64,000 nt of DNA from JAXMBX01 sp046349635 (GTDB taxonomy: Bacteria > Planctomycetota > Planctomycetia > Planctomycetales > Planctomycetaceae): assembly GCA_046349635.1 (NCBI GenBank), contig JAXMBX010000027.1, positions 1 to 64,000 on the forward strand. The letters run 5' to 3'. This document shows, piece by piece, positions 18,734 through 30,521 of the stretch; within the stretch, counting starts at the first letter, position 1; the number at the start of each line of letters is the position of its first letter. The position numbers and the translations under genes were made by a program. The notes under the pieces were generated by a model. The model did not search any database. It saw only the letters and a list, made by a program, of their open reading frames with translations, and had not been told where the DNA came from.

Positions 18734-18855
18734 GTCCGTCCTCGTTCCTCAAGTATTTTGACCGGACCGCCCACTCTGACGAGCGGACGATCAAGTGTCA
18801 AACGGAACGTAAACAGTTGTCGTAACGCTGCAAGTCGGCGAGGGTTGTGAGTTTT

Positions 18856-19280
18856 TCATGTCTGCAGAATTGCAACCGAGGTGGAGGATTTTTCAGAGTC
18901 TGGATGATGTGATCGAGTAGAGAAATGAAAAATTTGCACCAAGAGCTGGTTCAGGCGTTTGCTCTTGATGACGTCTGAGGGGTGGTTTTGGATTTGCTCG
19001 CGGAGGTGGTTGAATTTGCCGGCGAGTCCGGATCGTTCATCTGCGCCTTTTGCACTATGATTGATTCGGGGAAGAAATCAAAACGCATCGATCCCGGCAA
19101 CATGCAGCATCGCAGGCTGATCTGAGTTTTGCAAAGACGGGGAGCAGCGGGGCGAGGAGAGGATCGATTTCGACGGGTCGTAACGGCCTTCGGGTCAATG
19201 AATTCAATCCATTGATCGGGGCCGATCAAGATGCCATGTTGATGGGGGACTGTTCGAGCGGATTCCGGGGTGAAGGTCAT
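18856..19280 (-). pseudogene. unrecognised frame-disrupted coding remnant
   Basis: Downstream of the porin, minus-strand frames look protein-like in pieces: one begins at an ATG at 19280 (MTFTPESARTVPHQHG, then IGPDQWIEFIDP), and another frame continues as GLAGKFNHLREQIQNH and IKSKRLNQLLVQIFHF before a stop at 18856. Joining them needs at least one missing base near the GACCC run and leaves one in-frame TGA. No family is recognised. It may be a small gene broken by indels, or chance. The neighbouring genes show the same kind of disruption. Confidence 0.25.
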
Positions 19281-19429
19281 GGTGGATCTGGAATTGCTGG
19301 AGAAATGAGCACGAAGCTCGTTCGAGGGACTAATTGTGCAGACACGAAGTCGCCGCAAGAAGAAATTCAGGCCGTCCAACCCCGGGCATTGCGAAGACAC
19401 GTCGTCAAGGACTGGGTAGCTTTCGGAAT

Positions 19430-21111
19430 TCTCGAAATAAACCTGAATCGCAGCCACAGCGGTTGCTGCGGGTGGAGAGGCCCCCGGGGCGGCACGGGAT
19501 CGGGCTGTTGTAGATGTTGTGCTGCCAGTCGAAGTAGATCTTCGTGTACTTGTTCGGCACCAGTTCACGCCGGAGTCGATCGTGTTCGCCGTTGGTCCAG
19601 AGAGAGGATCGGCCAGTCCCCCCGTAAAGACCTGGTCTCCGAGCGCGAAGTGATCGAACCGGGTTCGGATTTCCCACGCACCCGGCCCCTCGTTTCCCCT
19701 CCCGCAGATCGAAGGCGGAGCGGCTCGACAAACGTGCGGCGTTCGACCTCCTCACCCGTCAGGAAGTAGGCGAACTGGAACATGCCAGCCCCGGGTCGGG
19801 AGGCGGACGTCGATATCGTCGTGACGAAGTAGTCGTTGAATCCTTCGTCAATCGCCCCGAGCAGCGAAAGCTGCTTGTAGTAGTACGCCCAGTGAAACTC
19901 CCACATCCGGCGAATCCCCTGTTCCCTGACATTGTTGTTCAGCTCCAGGAAGGTAGGGACTTCGTCGGTCGTGCCGGTGTTGTTCGTGGCATTGATGGAG
20001 GTGCGGAAATCCTGCGGGACAGGAAACTGGTCCTGAATCCCCCAAGTGACCGAGCCCCGATATTGAAGTGCTTGAGAGAGTCGTAGCATTCGGACTGCAT
20101 GAAAGGGCGAACGTTGAGGTACGCCATGAGGTCCTTGTCGGCATTATTGTCGACGTAGGAATTGCGAGGCCCATTCGCGGCAGCGAGGGCATAATCGACC
20201 CGTTCGTCGAGAAGTTCGCCGTGAATCATCGCACCGACGTTCCGGTTGTAGCCTTGATTGATGGCGAACACGGAACGCTCGGGAGTCGGAAGGAACTGGT
20301 TGTTGAGGGCGTACCAGTCATACGTGAAGGGGACGCGGTAACGGCCGATACGGAACTGGAACCGGGGGTCGTAGTTGAAATTGAGATAGGCATCCAGCAG
20401 GTCGACGGTGCCGAGCCCCTTGTTGAACGAGACGTTGTATTCAATCGGTTTCGTCAGACGCCCGTTAAAGATGATCCGTGCGCGGGGGACGTCGAACCCG
20501 AACTGATTGACGGGATCGGTGTCCAACGTATAGGTGCGGGTTTCCACCTGGATTTCGGAGTGCAGGTTGACGGTGTATTCCCCATCTTGGGTTTCCCACT
20601 TGAAGCCTTCGAAGAACGAAGATTTCGTCGCGGCATCCTTGGGCTTGGGGGCAGGTTCGTCCGTGCGGATGTCCGGAGGCTGGTTGTCGTAGAATTCATT
20701 CGCAGGAGGTTGCGCCGCGGGGATCTCGAGAGGGGGAGACTGCTCGACCGGTTCGGCCTGGGGCGGGGCCTGGGGGAAAGCTGCGAGTGAATGCCCCTGC
20801 AACCGGGCAGAGAGGAGTTGATATTGGTCGTTCAGGTTCGTGTGCTGGGTGGTGATGGAACGAAGTTGCAACTGCAGAGATTCGTTCTCGCGTAGCAGGC
20901 GATCAAACTGTTCAGCGAGTTGGCGGTGCGCTTCTTCGAGCGACTGGAAGCGGGTCTCGAGCGCAGGACGTTCGTTCCCCGACTCGGCCGGTGGATCATC
21001 GGCGAGAAGTGGTGTCAGGGAGACCATCAGCAGGAAAAAGGTGAAAAGTCCCCGGCGCAGGGACGGTCCTTTTCCTGCGCGAGGCCCGTGAGAGGATGGG
21101 GGGGATCTCAC
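19430..21111 (-). pseudogene. OprP/OprO-like phosphate-selective porin, 3' part frame-disrupted
   Basis: The first 345 residues are intact: a signal peptide, a coiled-coil segment (LETRFQSLEEAHRQLAEQFDRLL), a Pro-rich linker, then the beta-barrel start with VPRARIIFNGRL, YNVSFNKG, RIGRYRVPFTYDWY and GELLDERVDYALA, typical of the phosphate-selective porin O/P family common in planctomycetes. At 20055-20058 one base is missing from a G run (minus strand), and at least six more indels follow within 650 bases, after which barrel strands can still be read (MFQFAYFLTGEEVERRTF, YTKIYFDWQHNIYN, and a terminal NRLWLRF). The true stop is lost near 19430. It acts, if made, in the outer membrane. Whether this is decay or poor sequence cannot be settled here. 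Confidence 0.7.
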
Positions 21112-21278
21112 AGTCGCGAGAAATTGAGGATGAATCGGGAATTGTGAAGAACGTGTGTGGAGGGGTGATAGCAGGCCGAAAAATGAGGGTCAACCGCGGG
21201 GTCCGCGAATGGCGCTAAGATTCACCGGAATGGTGTCTTTTTCAGGCGGGGATCGGCGGAAATTGCAGGATTGGGCAG

Positions 21279-22021
21279 TCAGGGACCGGTTCGCAAGGCA
21301 ATACGAATGGCATTCAATTGACTCATGGCAAATGGAAAGACTTCATCAATTTTGGCTTGATGCTGTTTCATGTAGTCCGTGACGGAGTCAGTTGTGAGCC
21401 ATTGAATGAATTCTCTGGAACGTGTTTCCGGCTTTCCCACAAATAGACACGAGATTTGGTCAGAATCTCATCGCTGTTCTCGCTCAAGTGAATTGGGCGA
21501 GCGCAATGCCGCCGATTCCGTGGTAACCGTCAGCCACGCCTCCAGGTAGATCTTGATGTGCCGCAGGCTTCCGCCAGTCCCCCCAGAACGGTCGTCACAT
21601 CAGATAGTCCATTGTCAAAAGAATTCAAAGGGCGGGTTAACTGTCGTTTCCAGAACTCCATAGGAACTCGCTTACGGCCTTCTGTCGACATCGCACCAGG
21701 TTCGCCATTGTGCGTAGTCGAGTTTTCCGAGAAGGACTTCCGGCATTGTGAAGTCCGCATAATGGTCGAGCGTCAACTCAAGAAGACGCGGGAGGAAATG
21801 TTTGAAGTGTTGAACATTTCCCTCACGCTGAGACCGCCTTCGATGCGTACTCGGTCCAGATCGGCAACCGCCAGTTCATCCAACGGAGTTGCAGCGAGGG
21901 GCTGGCAATCGTCCTGAGACATGCAACAACCGCAGCTTGCCGCGTAAAACTCTACTGGGTCAATCCGGTATGGCTTGAAAACGCGGTAGAGCTTTTTGGC
22001 TGGGGATTGTATGGGCGACAT
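21279..22021 (-). pseudogene. frame-disrupted gene of an unnamed family
   Basis: Reading across frames gives one continuous protein of about 250 residues. It starts MSPIQSPAKKLYRVFKPYRID with ASCGCCMSQDDC, then PLDELAVADLDR, HFLPRLLELTLDHYADF, PEVLLGKLDYAQWRTW, NGLSDVTTVLGGLAEACG, KIYLEAWLTVTTESAA, ILTKSRVYLWESRKH and ends VFPFAMSQLNAIRIALRTGP at the TGA at 21279. At least five indels are needed; two look like an extra A (CCG-a-GTAC and GTG-a-GGG). The pattern of conserved-looking blocks suggests a real gene. I do not recognise a named function. It lies between the disrupted porin and the kinase. Confidence 0.45.
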
Positions 22022-22086
22022 TTCCGGCAGTGGTCCGAAATATCAGGTTTCACGTTCGAATCCCAATAGAGAGCACGCAATCCCGT

Positions 22087-22972
22087 TCACTTGTTCGTGT
22101 TCTTCTTTCGCTGATGCTTGAATTCCCGCGCAACGCCGTCAACAGTGATCAAACGCTTGCCAGCGGTCATCCGGTTTCTGCTCCAGCCCTTTCAGGATGA
22201 TGTTCTCAAGTTCTTTGGGAACCCCGGGCGGATCGCAGTTCGGACAGGGCCGCAGCGAAGGCTGCGCTGCTGATTCGAGAGTCTTCGCCTTCGGCCAGGG
22301 AAGACGCCCCGCAAATAACTCGTACGCCGTGACGGAATAAGAATAGATGTCGATCCGGTGGTCCGTCTTGCGGCGCTGCTTGAGCTCTGGGGCCATGTAG
22401 AGGGCGGTCCCGGTCCGGTTCCCCGGCTTGTGGAATTCAGGCGTGTCCGGGACGACGAGGCCGAAGTCGATCAGCTTGACGTAGTCCTCTTCCGTAATCA
22501 GCACATTGCGCGGGCAGCAGTCGCGATAGATCCAGCCGTGATGATGGAGATACGCAAAGGCCTCCGCCAGTTCGATCAGGAAGCGGAGACCCTTCTTGTC
22601 GATTCGCTTGCTCTTCTTTTCGATCAGCCGGGTGAGGGGACTCCCCTCGATATGTTCCATGACCAGGAACTCTTCACCAGTCGTGGCGATGCCATGCTCA
22701 TGAGTGGTGACGATATTCGGGTGGTCGAGCGAGACCGCGATCGCCCCTTCGCTTGGTTTTTCCCGTCCTTCGAAGCGGGCGTTCAGCTTGGCCAGTTTTT
22801 CCGAATCGAGAACTTTCAGGGCGACCAGTTCACGGCGGTCCTTGTCCTTGGCCTTCCAGACCTTGGACATGGTTCCCAGGCCGAGGGGCCCCAGTTTTTC
22901 GAACCGCTTTTCGAGATCGACTTTAGCGGGGGCTTTTCCTCCCGTTTTGAGGAACCGCTTGAGGAATTTCAT
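22087..22972 (-). CDS. Ser/Thr protein kinase-like protein, tail shifted by one base
   Basis: The kinase domain covers most of the protein: a Gly-rich loop GLGTMSKVWKAKD, VALKVLD with the ATP Lys, YRDCCPRNVL as catalytic loop, LIDFGLV for DFG and ALYMAPEL for APE, then DIYSYSVTAYELFAGRLPW. The catalytic-loop Lys (HRDxKxxN) is Cys here, while Asp and Asn are kept. The uninterrupted frame stops at 22139 after DDRWQAFDHC; removing one base from the AAA at 22151-22153 (plus strand) gives a basic tail ending REFKHQRKKNTNK at 22087, 294 residues in total. There is no membrane helix or sensor domain, so it is probably cytosolic. Target unknown. Confidence 0.75.
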
Positions 22973-23512
22973 GGAGATTGAACGACGTCCGGCGATTGAG
23001 GAGAAGACGAAAAAAGATCATCAGAAAGATTACGGTCCCGCACATTCTTAACATAGTCCAAGGTCAAGACTTCAGCCAAGGTCGACCCAGAAAGCGCAGG
23101 GACTAATTGGTAAGAATGGGGCGTTCACGTCCGGTCCGGAGGGGGGTGGGGAAGTCTGGAGATTGATACTTGTGACGAAGGGTTTGACGCAAATTGTGAA
23201 TTTGTCTGCAATTCCCGATGGGGGCGAATGTTAGGTAAGGGGGACGCTTGACGCTACGCCTCCGAAAACTGTAGTCTGCACGGCGAATTTCACCGGGAAA
23301 ACGGTCCGCCGGTCTCTGGCCGGACGGGGTTCGTCTGGGGCACGTTTGCCCTCCCGTCGTGATTTGTCCCTAATGATTTCTCTGTGGCGGGTTTGTTTCA
23401 AAAGCGCGGCGTCGTTCTGCGCCGATCCCCCGTCATCGTCTGGTCCACCCTCCGGAGGTTCCAACTTCGGAGGGAGTCTGCGGTCTTCGACTCGCAAAAA
23501 GGAAATTTGAAC
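22973..23512. other. intergenic region upstream of ppdK
   Basis: No gene is supported in these 540 bases between the divergent kinase and ppdK. A hairpin CCCTCCG / CGGAGGG lies at 23448-23474, 39 bases before the ppdK start, inside the likely leader. A weak promoter-like pair (TTGACG then TGTAGT, 16 bases apart) is near 23247-23274. An AAGGA ribosome site precedes the ATG at 23513. Confidence 0.4.
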
Positions 23513-26240
<2,728 letters not shown>

Positions 26241-26272
26241 GCTGCTGAACGGTTGTTGATTTTGAATTTCGC

Positions 26273-26310
26273 CGGGGAGTGTTCAGAAATGAACGCTCCC
26301 CGTTTTTTTT
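26273..26310 (+). terminator. rho-independent terminator after ppdK
   Basis: CGGGGAGTGTTC pairs with GAACGCTCCCCG (one G-T wobble) around a six-base loop, followed by eight T's. It lies 32 bases after the ppdK stop, in the convergent gap with the ceramidase-like gene. Confidence 0.9.
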
Positions 26311-26316
26311 ATTGAC

Positions 26317-27774
26317 CTATTTCTTTGTCGCCGCGTGCAGTTCGCCCAGCATTTCCTGCAGCTGCTGCATGATTTTCGGAGAGGCCTCTTCTTCCAGGAA
26401 GCTGGAGCGGGCGCGCCAGGTTTCATAGCCCCCCAGCTTGTGCTGTTCGGGAGTCGGAAGATAGCCGAAGTATCCGTTCGCCAGTTCGATGGTGAACGTC
26501 TGCTTGAAGGGGCTCTTCTGCTTCAAATCCAGCCCGATCTGCGTGAACACTTCGCACGGAATGGCGAGGATCGCGAGATCCCCGATGCGAATCGCCTGCA
26601 GTTTGACGTGGACGGTTTTGGGGGAGTCGTTGAGCTTGATCGTTTCGCGGGCATAGATTTCGTCCAGGCCCCGCAGCACCCGCCCTTTCGGCTCTACCTT
26701 CGCCAGAATTTTCTCCGCCCGTTCGAGATCCCCCGGCTGCGCCTGCCTTACTCCCAGATCGATTTCACGTTCGCGGACATCGAGAAGAGGAGCGTCGTGA
26801 AATTGAATCTCCTGATACGCTTCAAAAGCGGTTTGAGCGACGCTTTCCGCGACAAGTTTCATCTGTTCGTATGGCTCCCGTTTGGGGGGATTCTTCAACG
26901 CAAAGTTGACGTTGTTGACATCGCCGCTGGTGCCGTTCGACATGATCGCCACAAAGGGGGGATTCGCCGATTGGGCATTCAGGAGTTGGCTGATCCGTTC
27001 TGCGAACATGCCGAAGTAGTCCGCCGAGAGAACGGAACCGCCGACACCTCCGACATAATGCAGCGAGTAGTTCGCGAGCAGCGCGATGGGCTGGCCGTCC
27101 GTCCCCTGCGCGACGAGGATGGAAACCTCCGGATCAATCGGCCCTGCCGATTTCACCAGGTTGGGATTCCCCTGCCCGGGGTTCATCCGGACCTGGTCCT
27201 TGTTCCTTCCAAAAGGATCGGGGCCGATGGCACCGGGCTTCAGATACCAGCGACGGTTGAAGAGTTGCGTTGGATTCGACTTCTTCCCCCAACCGATCCG
27301 TGCCGGCTTCAGTTGAGAGACCGCCTTTTCAATCCCCTCCGCAATCTTCGCCGCCATGAATTTCTGATAAGCGGGCATGGGGTCGCTCTGGAAGCAGGAG
27401 GTGACGCTCACGGTGCTGTGGGAATGCGTGGCCGAAATCAGGATGTGCCCGACGGGAATGCCCGTCCGTTGCAGCACCTGTTGCTTGGCGTCTTCCATCA
27501 AACTGCGCGGAATCGCCATGCTGTCGCACACGGCAAACGCGATCCGCTTGTGGCCGTCATCCAGCACGAGACAGCGGGCGTGGAGGGGATCATGCGCGGC
27601 GGTGGCCTGGATGTCTGCCATGCCCCCATTCACTGAGACGGGAAATTTCGTGGGGGTGATGTCAATCGCATACGCCCCCGCTCGAAAACCACGCTCTGGT
27701 TCAGCAGCCGTAGAGATCCCGCCGCTCAGAAGAAACAGAGCGACGCACAGCAAACTCCGGAAAAATTCTCTCAT
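26317..27774 (-). CDS. secreted neutral/alkaline ceramidase-like protein
   Basis: Protein of 485 residues with an N-terminal signal peptide (SLLCVALFLLSGGISTAAEPE). The mature protein opens with FRAGAYAIDITPTKFPVSVNGG, then GHILISATHSHSTVS, LANYSLHYVGG and MSNGTSGDVNN, the metal-site and catalytic segments of the neutral/alkaline non-lysosomal ceramidase N-terminal family. Planctomycetes carry many such paralogues whose substrates are not established; amide-bond hydrolysis of a lipid or related compound is the family-level prediction. Convergent with ppdK, and divergent from the sugar dehydrogenase gene. Confidence 0.85.
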   Translation of the reverse strand: MREFFRSLLCVALFLLSGGISTAAEPERGFRAGAYAIDITPTKFPVSVNGGMADIQATAAHDPLHARCLVLDDGHKRIAFAVCDSMAIPRSLMEDAKQQVLQRTGIPVGHILISATHSHSTVSVTSCFQSDPMPAYQKFMAAKIAEGIEKAVSQLKPARIGWGKKSNPTQLFNRRWYLKPGAIGPDPFGRNKDQVRMNPGQGNPNLVKSAGPIDPEVSILVAQGTDGQPIALLANYSLHYVGGVGGSVLSADYFGMFAERISQLLNAQSANPPFVAIMSNGTSGDVNNVNFALKNPPKREPYEQMKLVAESVAQTAFEAYQEIQFHDAPLLDVREREIDLGVRQAQPGDLERAEKILAKVEPKGRVLRGLDEIYARETIKLNDSPKTVHVKLQAIRIGDLAILAIPCEVFTQIGLDLKQKSPFKQTFTIELANGYFGYLPTPEQHKLGGYETWRARSSFLEEEASPKIMQQLQEMLGELHAATKK

Positions 27775-27925
27775 GCCGATTTCCTGTTCATTTGCGATTC
27801 AGAAGCATGCGTTTCAGACCGATGACCGTTAGAATAACGGGACGCTCCATGGGGCCACAATCGGGCACGTTCCCGACAACGAATTTTCCTTCCTGAAAAA
27901 ACTTAAACTACGAAGAGGCTGCGCG

Positions 27926-29191
27926 ATGCGGATCTCCTGCCGTTTGCTCTCCCCGATTGCTGTCACGATGCTCTTCGCATCGTTCGTTTCTCTGGTCTCC
28001 GCGGCCGAAGTGGACACCTCCCCTCTCCCCATCAAGACGGAGATTGCATTCCCGAACCTGAAGTGGACCGGCTGGTCGCCGCTCAATGAACAGGGAATCC
28101 AGACACCCCTCCGGCCGGTCACCATCGGCAACGCGGGGGATGGGAGCAACCGTCTGTTCATGTTGACGCAACAAGGAACGTTGCACTCTTTCAAGAACAG
28201 CAGCGAACCGCAGGAATCAAAGGTCGTGCTGGATCTGACCAGCCGGATCCATTTCAGTGACAAGGAATTCGAAGAAGGTTTCCTGGGGTTGGCATTCCAT
28301 CCGAAATTCCGCGAAAACGGGTACTTCTTTATTTATTACACGACCACGGAAGCCCCGGACATTTCGATCATCTCGCGGTTCCAGATGTCGAAGGAAAACC
28401 CGGACGTCGTCGATCCCAAGTCTGAAGTTGAGATTCTCCGCATTCCCCAACCCTACTGGAACCACAACGGGGGGACCGTCGCCTTCGGGCCGGATGGTTA
28501 CCTGTACATCGGTCTGGGTGACGGCGGAGCGGGGAGCGACCCGCACAAAAACGGCCAGAACTTGAATGTCCTGCTGGGCAAGATCCTCCGCATCGACATT
28601 GACCATCAGGACGGGGACCAGAAGTACGCCATCCCCGCCGACAATCCCTTCGTCGGAAAAGCAGACGCAAAGCCGGAAATCTGGGCCTATGGCGTGCGCA
28701 ATATCTGGCGTCTCTCCTTCGACCGCAAGACCGGCGCACTCTGGGCAGCAGACGTCGGCCAGGACCTGTGGGAAGAGATCAATATCATCACCAAGGGTGG
28801 AAATTATGGCTGGAATATCCGCGAGGGATTCCATCCCTTCGACCCCAAGATGCCCAAGGTGAAACCTGAAGAATCCCCCACCCCGACGGGCCTGATCGAT
28901 CCGATCTTCGAATACGACCACAGCGTCGGCAAGTCGATCACCGGCGGCAATGTCTACCGTGGGAAACTGCTCCCGGAACTCTCAGGGGCGTATCTCTACG
29001 GCGACTTCGTCAGCGGGAAGATGTGGGCGTTGTATTACGATGCAGCCGCTAAGAAAGTGACCGCCAATCGCCCCATTCATCACGCGAACAAGATCCCCAT
29101 GCTGACCTTCGGAGAAGATGAAGCCGGGGAAATCTACTTCGGCGTCGCCGCTCCGGACGGACGGGGAATCTATAAGTTCGTCAAGGAGTAG
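27926..29191 (+). CDS. secreted PQQ-dependent sugar dehydrogenase (GSDH family)
   Basis: Protein of 421 residues with a signal peptide (LLSPIAVTMLFASFVSLVSAAE). It shows the six-bladed GSDH propeller: FLGLAFHPKFRENGYFFIYYT, HNGGTVAFGPDGYLYIGLGDGGAGSDP, NLNVLLGKILRID, WAYGVRNIWRLSFDRKTG and WAADVGQDLWEEIN. This family (Glucose/Sorbosone dehydrogenase) oxidises sugars with PQQ in the periplasm, though many planctomycete members are uncharacterised. The calcium/PQQ region appears complete. It ends three bases before the convergent glycosyltransferase gene. Confidence 0.87.
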   Translation: MRISCRLLSPIAVTMLFASFVSLVSAAEVDTSPLPIKTEIAFPNLKWTGWSPLNEQGIQTPLRPVTIGNAGDGSNRLFMLTQQGTLHSFKNSSEPQESKVVLDLTSRIHFSDKEFEEGFLGLAFHPKFRENGYFFIYYTTTEAPDISIISRFQMSKENPDVVDPKSEVEILRIPQPYWNHNGGTVAFGPDGYLYIGLGDGGAGSDPHKNGQNLNVLLGKILRIDIDHQDGDQKYAIPADNPFVGKADAKPEIWAYGVRNIWRLSFDRKTGALWAADVGQDLWEEINIITKGGNYGWNIREGFHPFDPKMPKVKPEESPTPTGLIDPIFEYDHSVGKSITGGNVYRGKLLPELSGAYLYGDFVSGKMWALYYDAAAKKVTANRPIHHANKIPMLTFGEDEAGEIYFGVAAPDGRGIYKFVKE

Positions 29192-29194
29192 TCG

Positions 29195-30185
29195 TCAGGC
29201 GGCACGACGGTTCCAGCGAACGGACACCGGTTCTTCGCTGGAATCAAAGTTGTGCGTCTGGCGGATCGCGTACGGTTCGTGATCGACGACCTGGTAGTAA
29301 ATCCGCGCGCACAGTTCCCCCAGCATCCCCAGCACGAAGAACTGCATGCCGAGCATTCCGGAAAAGACCGTCAGCATCAACAGCGGGTTGCCGGTCATAT
29401 CGACCCCCTGAAACAGCTTCATGGCAACAGTTGCTGTTCCAGAGAGGAAGGAGACTGCGGCGCATGCGAGCCCCATCCCGCCGAAAAGCTTCATCGGGCT
29501 GATCAGGTACTGAATCAGGTATTTGACGGTCATCAGATCGAGGATCACCCGCGGGACACGCCCCAGGCCGTATTTCGAAGTCCCGAATTTCCGGGGATGG
29601 TGGTTCGTCACGACTTCAACGCACTTGGGCGCCGCGACAGTTCGCAAGGATGGGGATGAAGCGGTGCATCTCACCGTACAGGCGCAATTCGTGGGCCACT
29701 TCGCGGCGCATCGCCTTCAGCGTGCAGCCCAGGTCATGGACCGGGAATTTCGTGACCCAGGAAATCAACCCGTTCGCAATCTTGGAGGGGAGCTTGCGGT
29801 GGATGAATGCGTCCTGGCGATCCTTCCGCCAGCCATGGACGAGGTCATATCCCTCTTCCAGCTTGGCGATCATCATCGGGATGTCGGTGGGATCGTTCTG
29901 CAGATCACCATCCATCGTGACGACGACGTCCCCGCTGGCTGCCTGCAGGCCGGCACTCATGGCCGCCGTCTGCCCGAAGTTCCGGCGGAACTCGATCACC
30001 TTGACGTGTTGATCGCGCCCAGCGAGTTGGCGGAGCCCGTCGGTCGTCCCGTCTGTGGAGCCGTCATTGACGAGGATCAGCTCCCAGTCTTTATTCAGTC
30101 CCGCGAGGACAGGCTGAACAGCGGCATACAGCCGTTCCAGGTTTTCGATTTCGTTATAGATGGGGATTACGACGGAGACATCCAT
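29195..30185 (-). CDS. family 2 glycosyltransferase with C-terminal membrane helices, split by one extra base
   Basis: The restored protein is about 330 residues. The GT2 domain begins VSVVIPIYNEIENL and contains ELILVNDGSTDGT, EFRRNFGQTAAMSAGL and TMDGDLQNDP (the DxD-like metal site), typical of dolichol-phosphate-mannose synthase / ArnC-like enzymes. The C-terminal part has two hydrophobic helices (GMGLACAAVSFLSGTATVAM and LLMLTVFSGMLGMQFFVLGMLG) that would anchor it in the inner membrane. One extra C in the run at 29627-29629 (GGG on the plus strand) breaks the frame after ANCRGA; removing it gives KCVEVVTNHHPRKFGTSKYG. The likely reaction is transfer of a sugar to a polyprenyl phosphate carrier; donor unknown. 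Confidence 0.88.
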
Positions 30186-30521
30186 GTCAGTTCCATCCGT
30201 GAGTTCAGGACAAATTCAGGTTCGCCCAGTTTGTCTGGCTCGGCCAGCATTCAGCCTGGGGTGGCGTAGTTTTGCAGAATTTGCAAATCCCGTCCAGACG
30301 GTTTTTTCGGACCCGATCGGGCTGGAAAACTCGTAAGAAACCTCCCTCCTGAGAGGCCTGAACCGGCCCGACAGAAGGGGTTTTCCGCATGAAATCTCCG
30401 CTGGGGAGTGGTATTCTGGAATGACTTCTCTATGTCTTCAATTTTGGGGTCTTCAAATCTGCGGCATCCCACCCGCAGCCCCACTCCGTTGCTTCACGCT
30501 CCTATCGAGTCGGAGATTTTC
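30186..30521. other. intergenic region between divergent GT2 and DUF1549 genes
   Basis: No gene is supported. The frame of the DUF1549 protein is open upstream to 30408, but the start at 30522 is better supported, so most of this stretch is probably promoter and leader. No clear promoter boxes or hairpins were found. Confidence 0.35.

Noticed and set aside
22055..22080. A GTTCGAATCC-like tRNA T-loop motif
   Set aside because: The flanking bases do not form a T stem and no acceptor or anticodon stem can be drawn around it.
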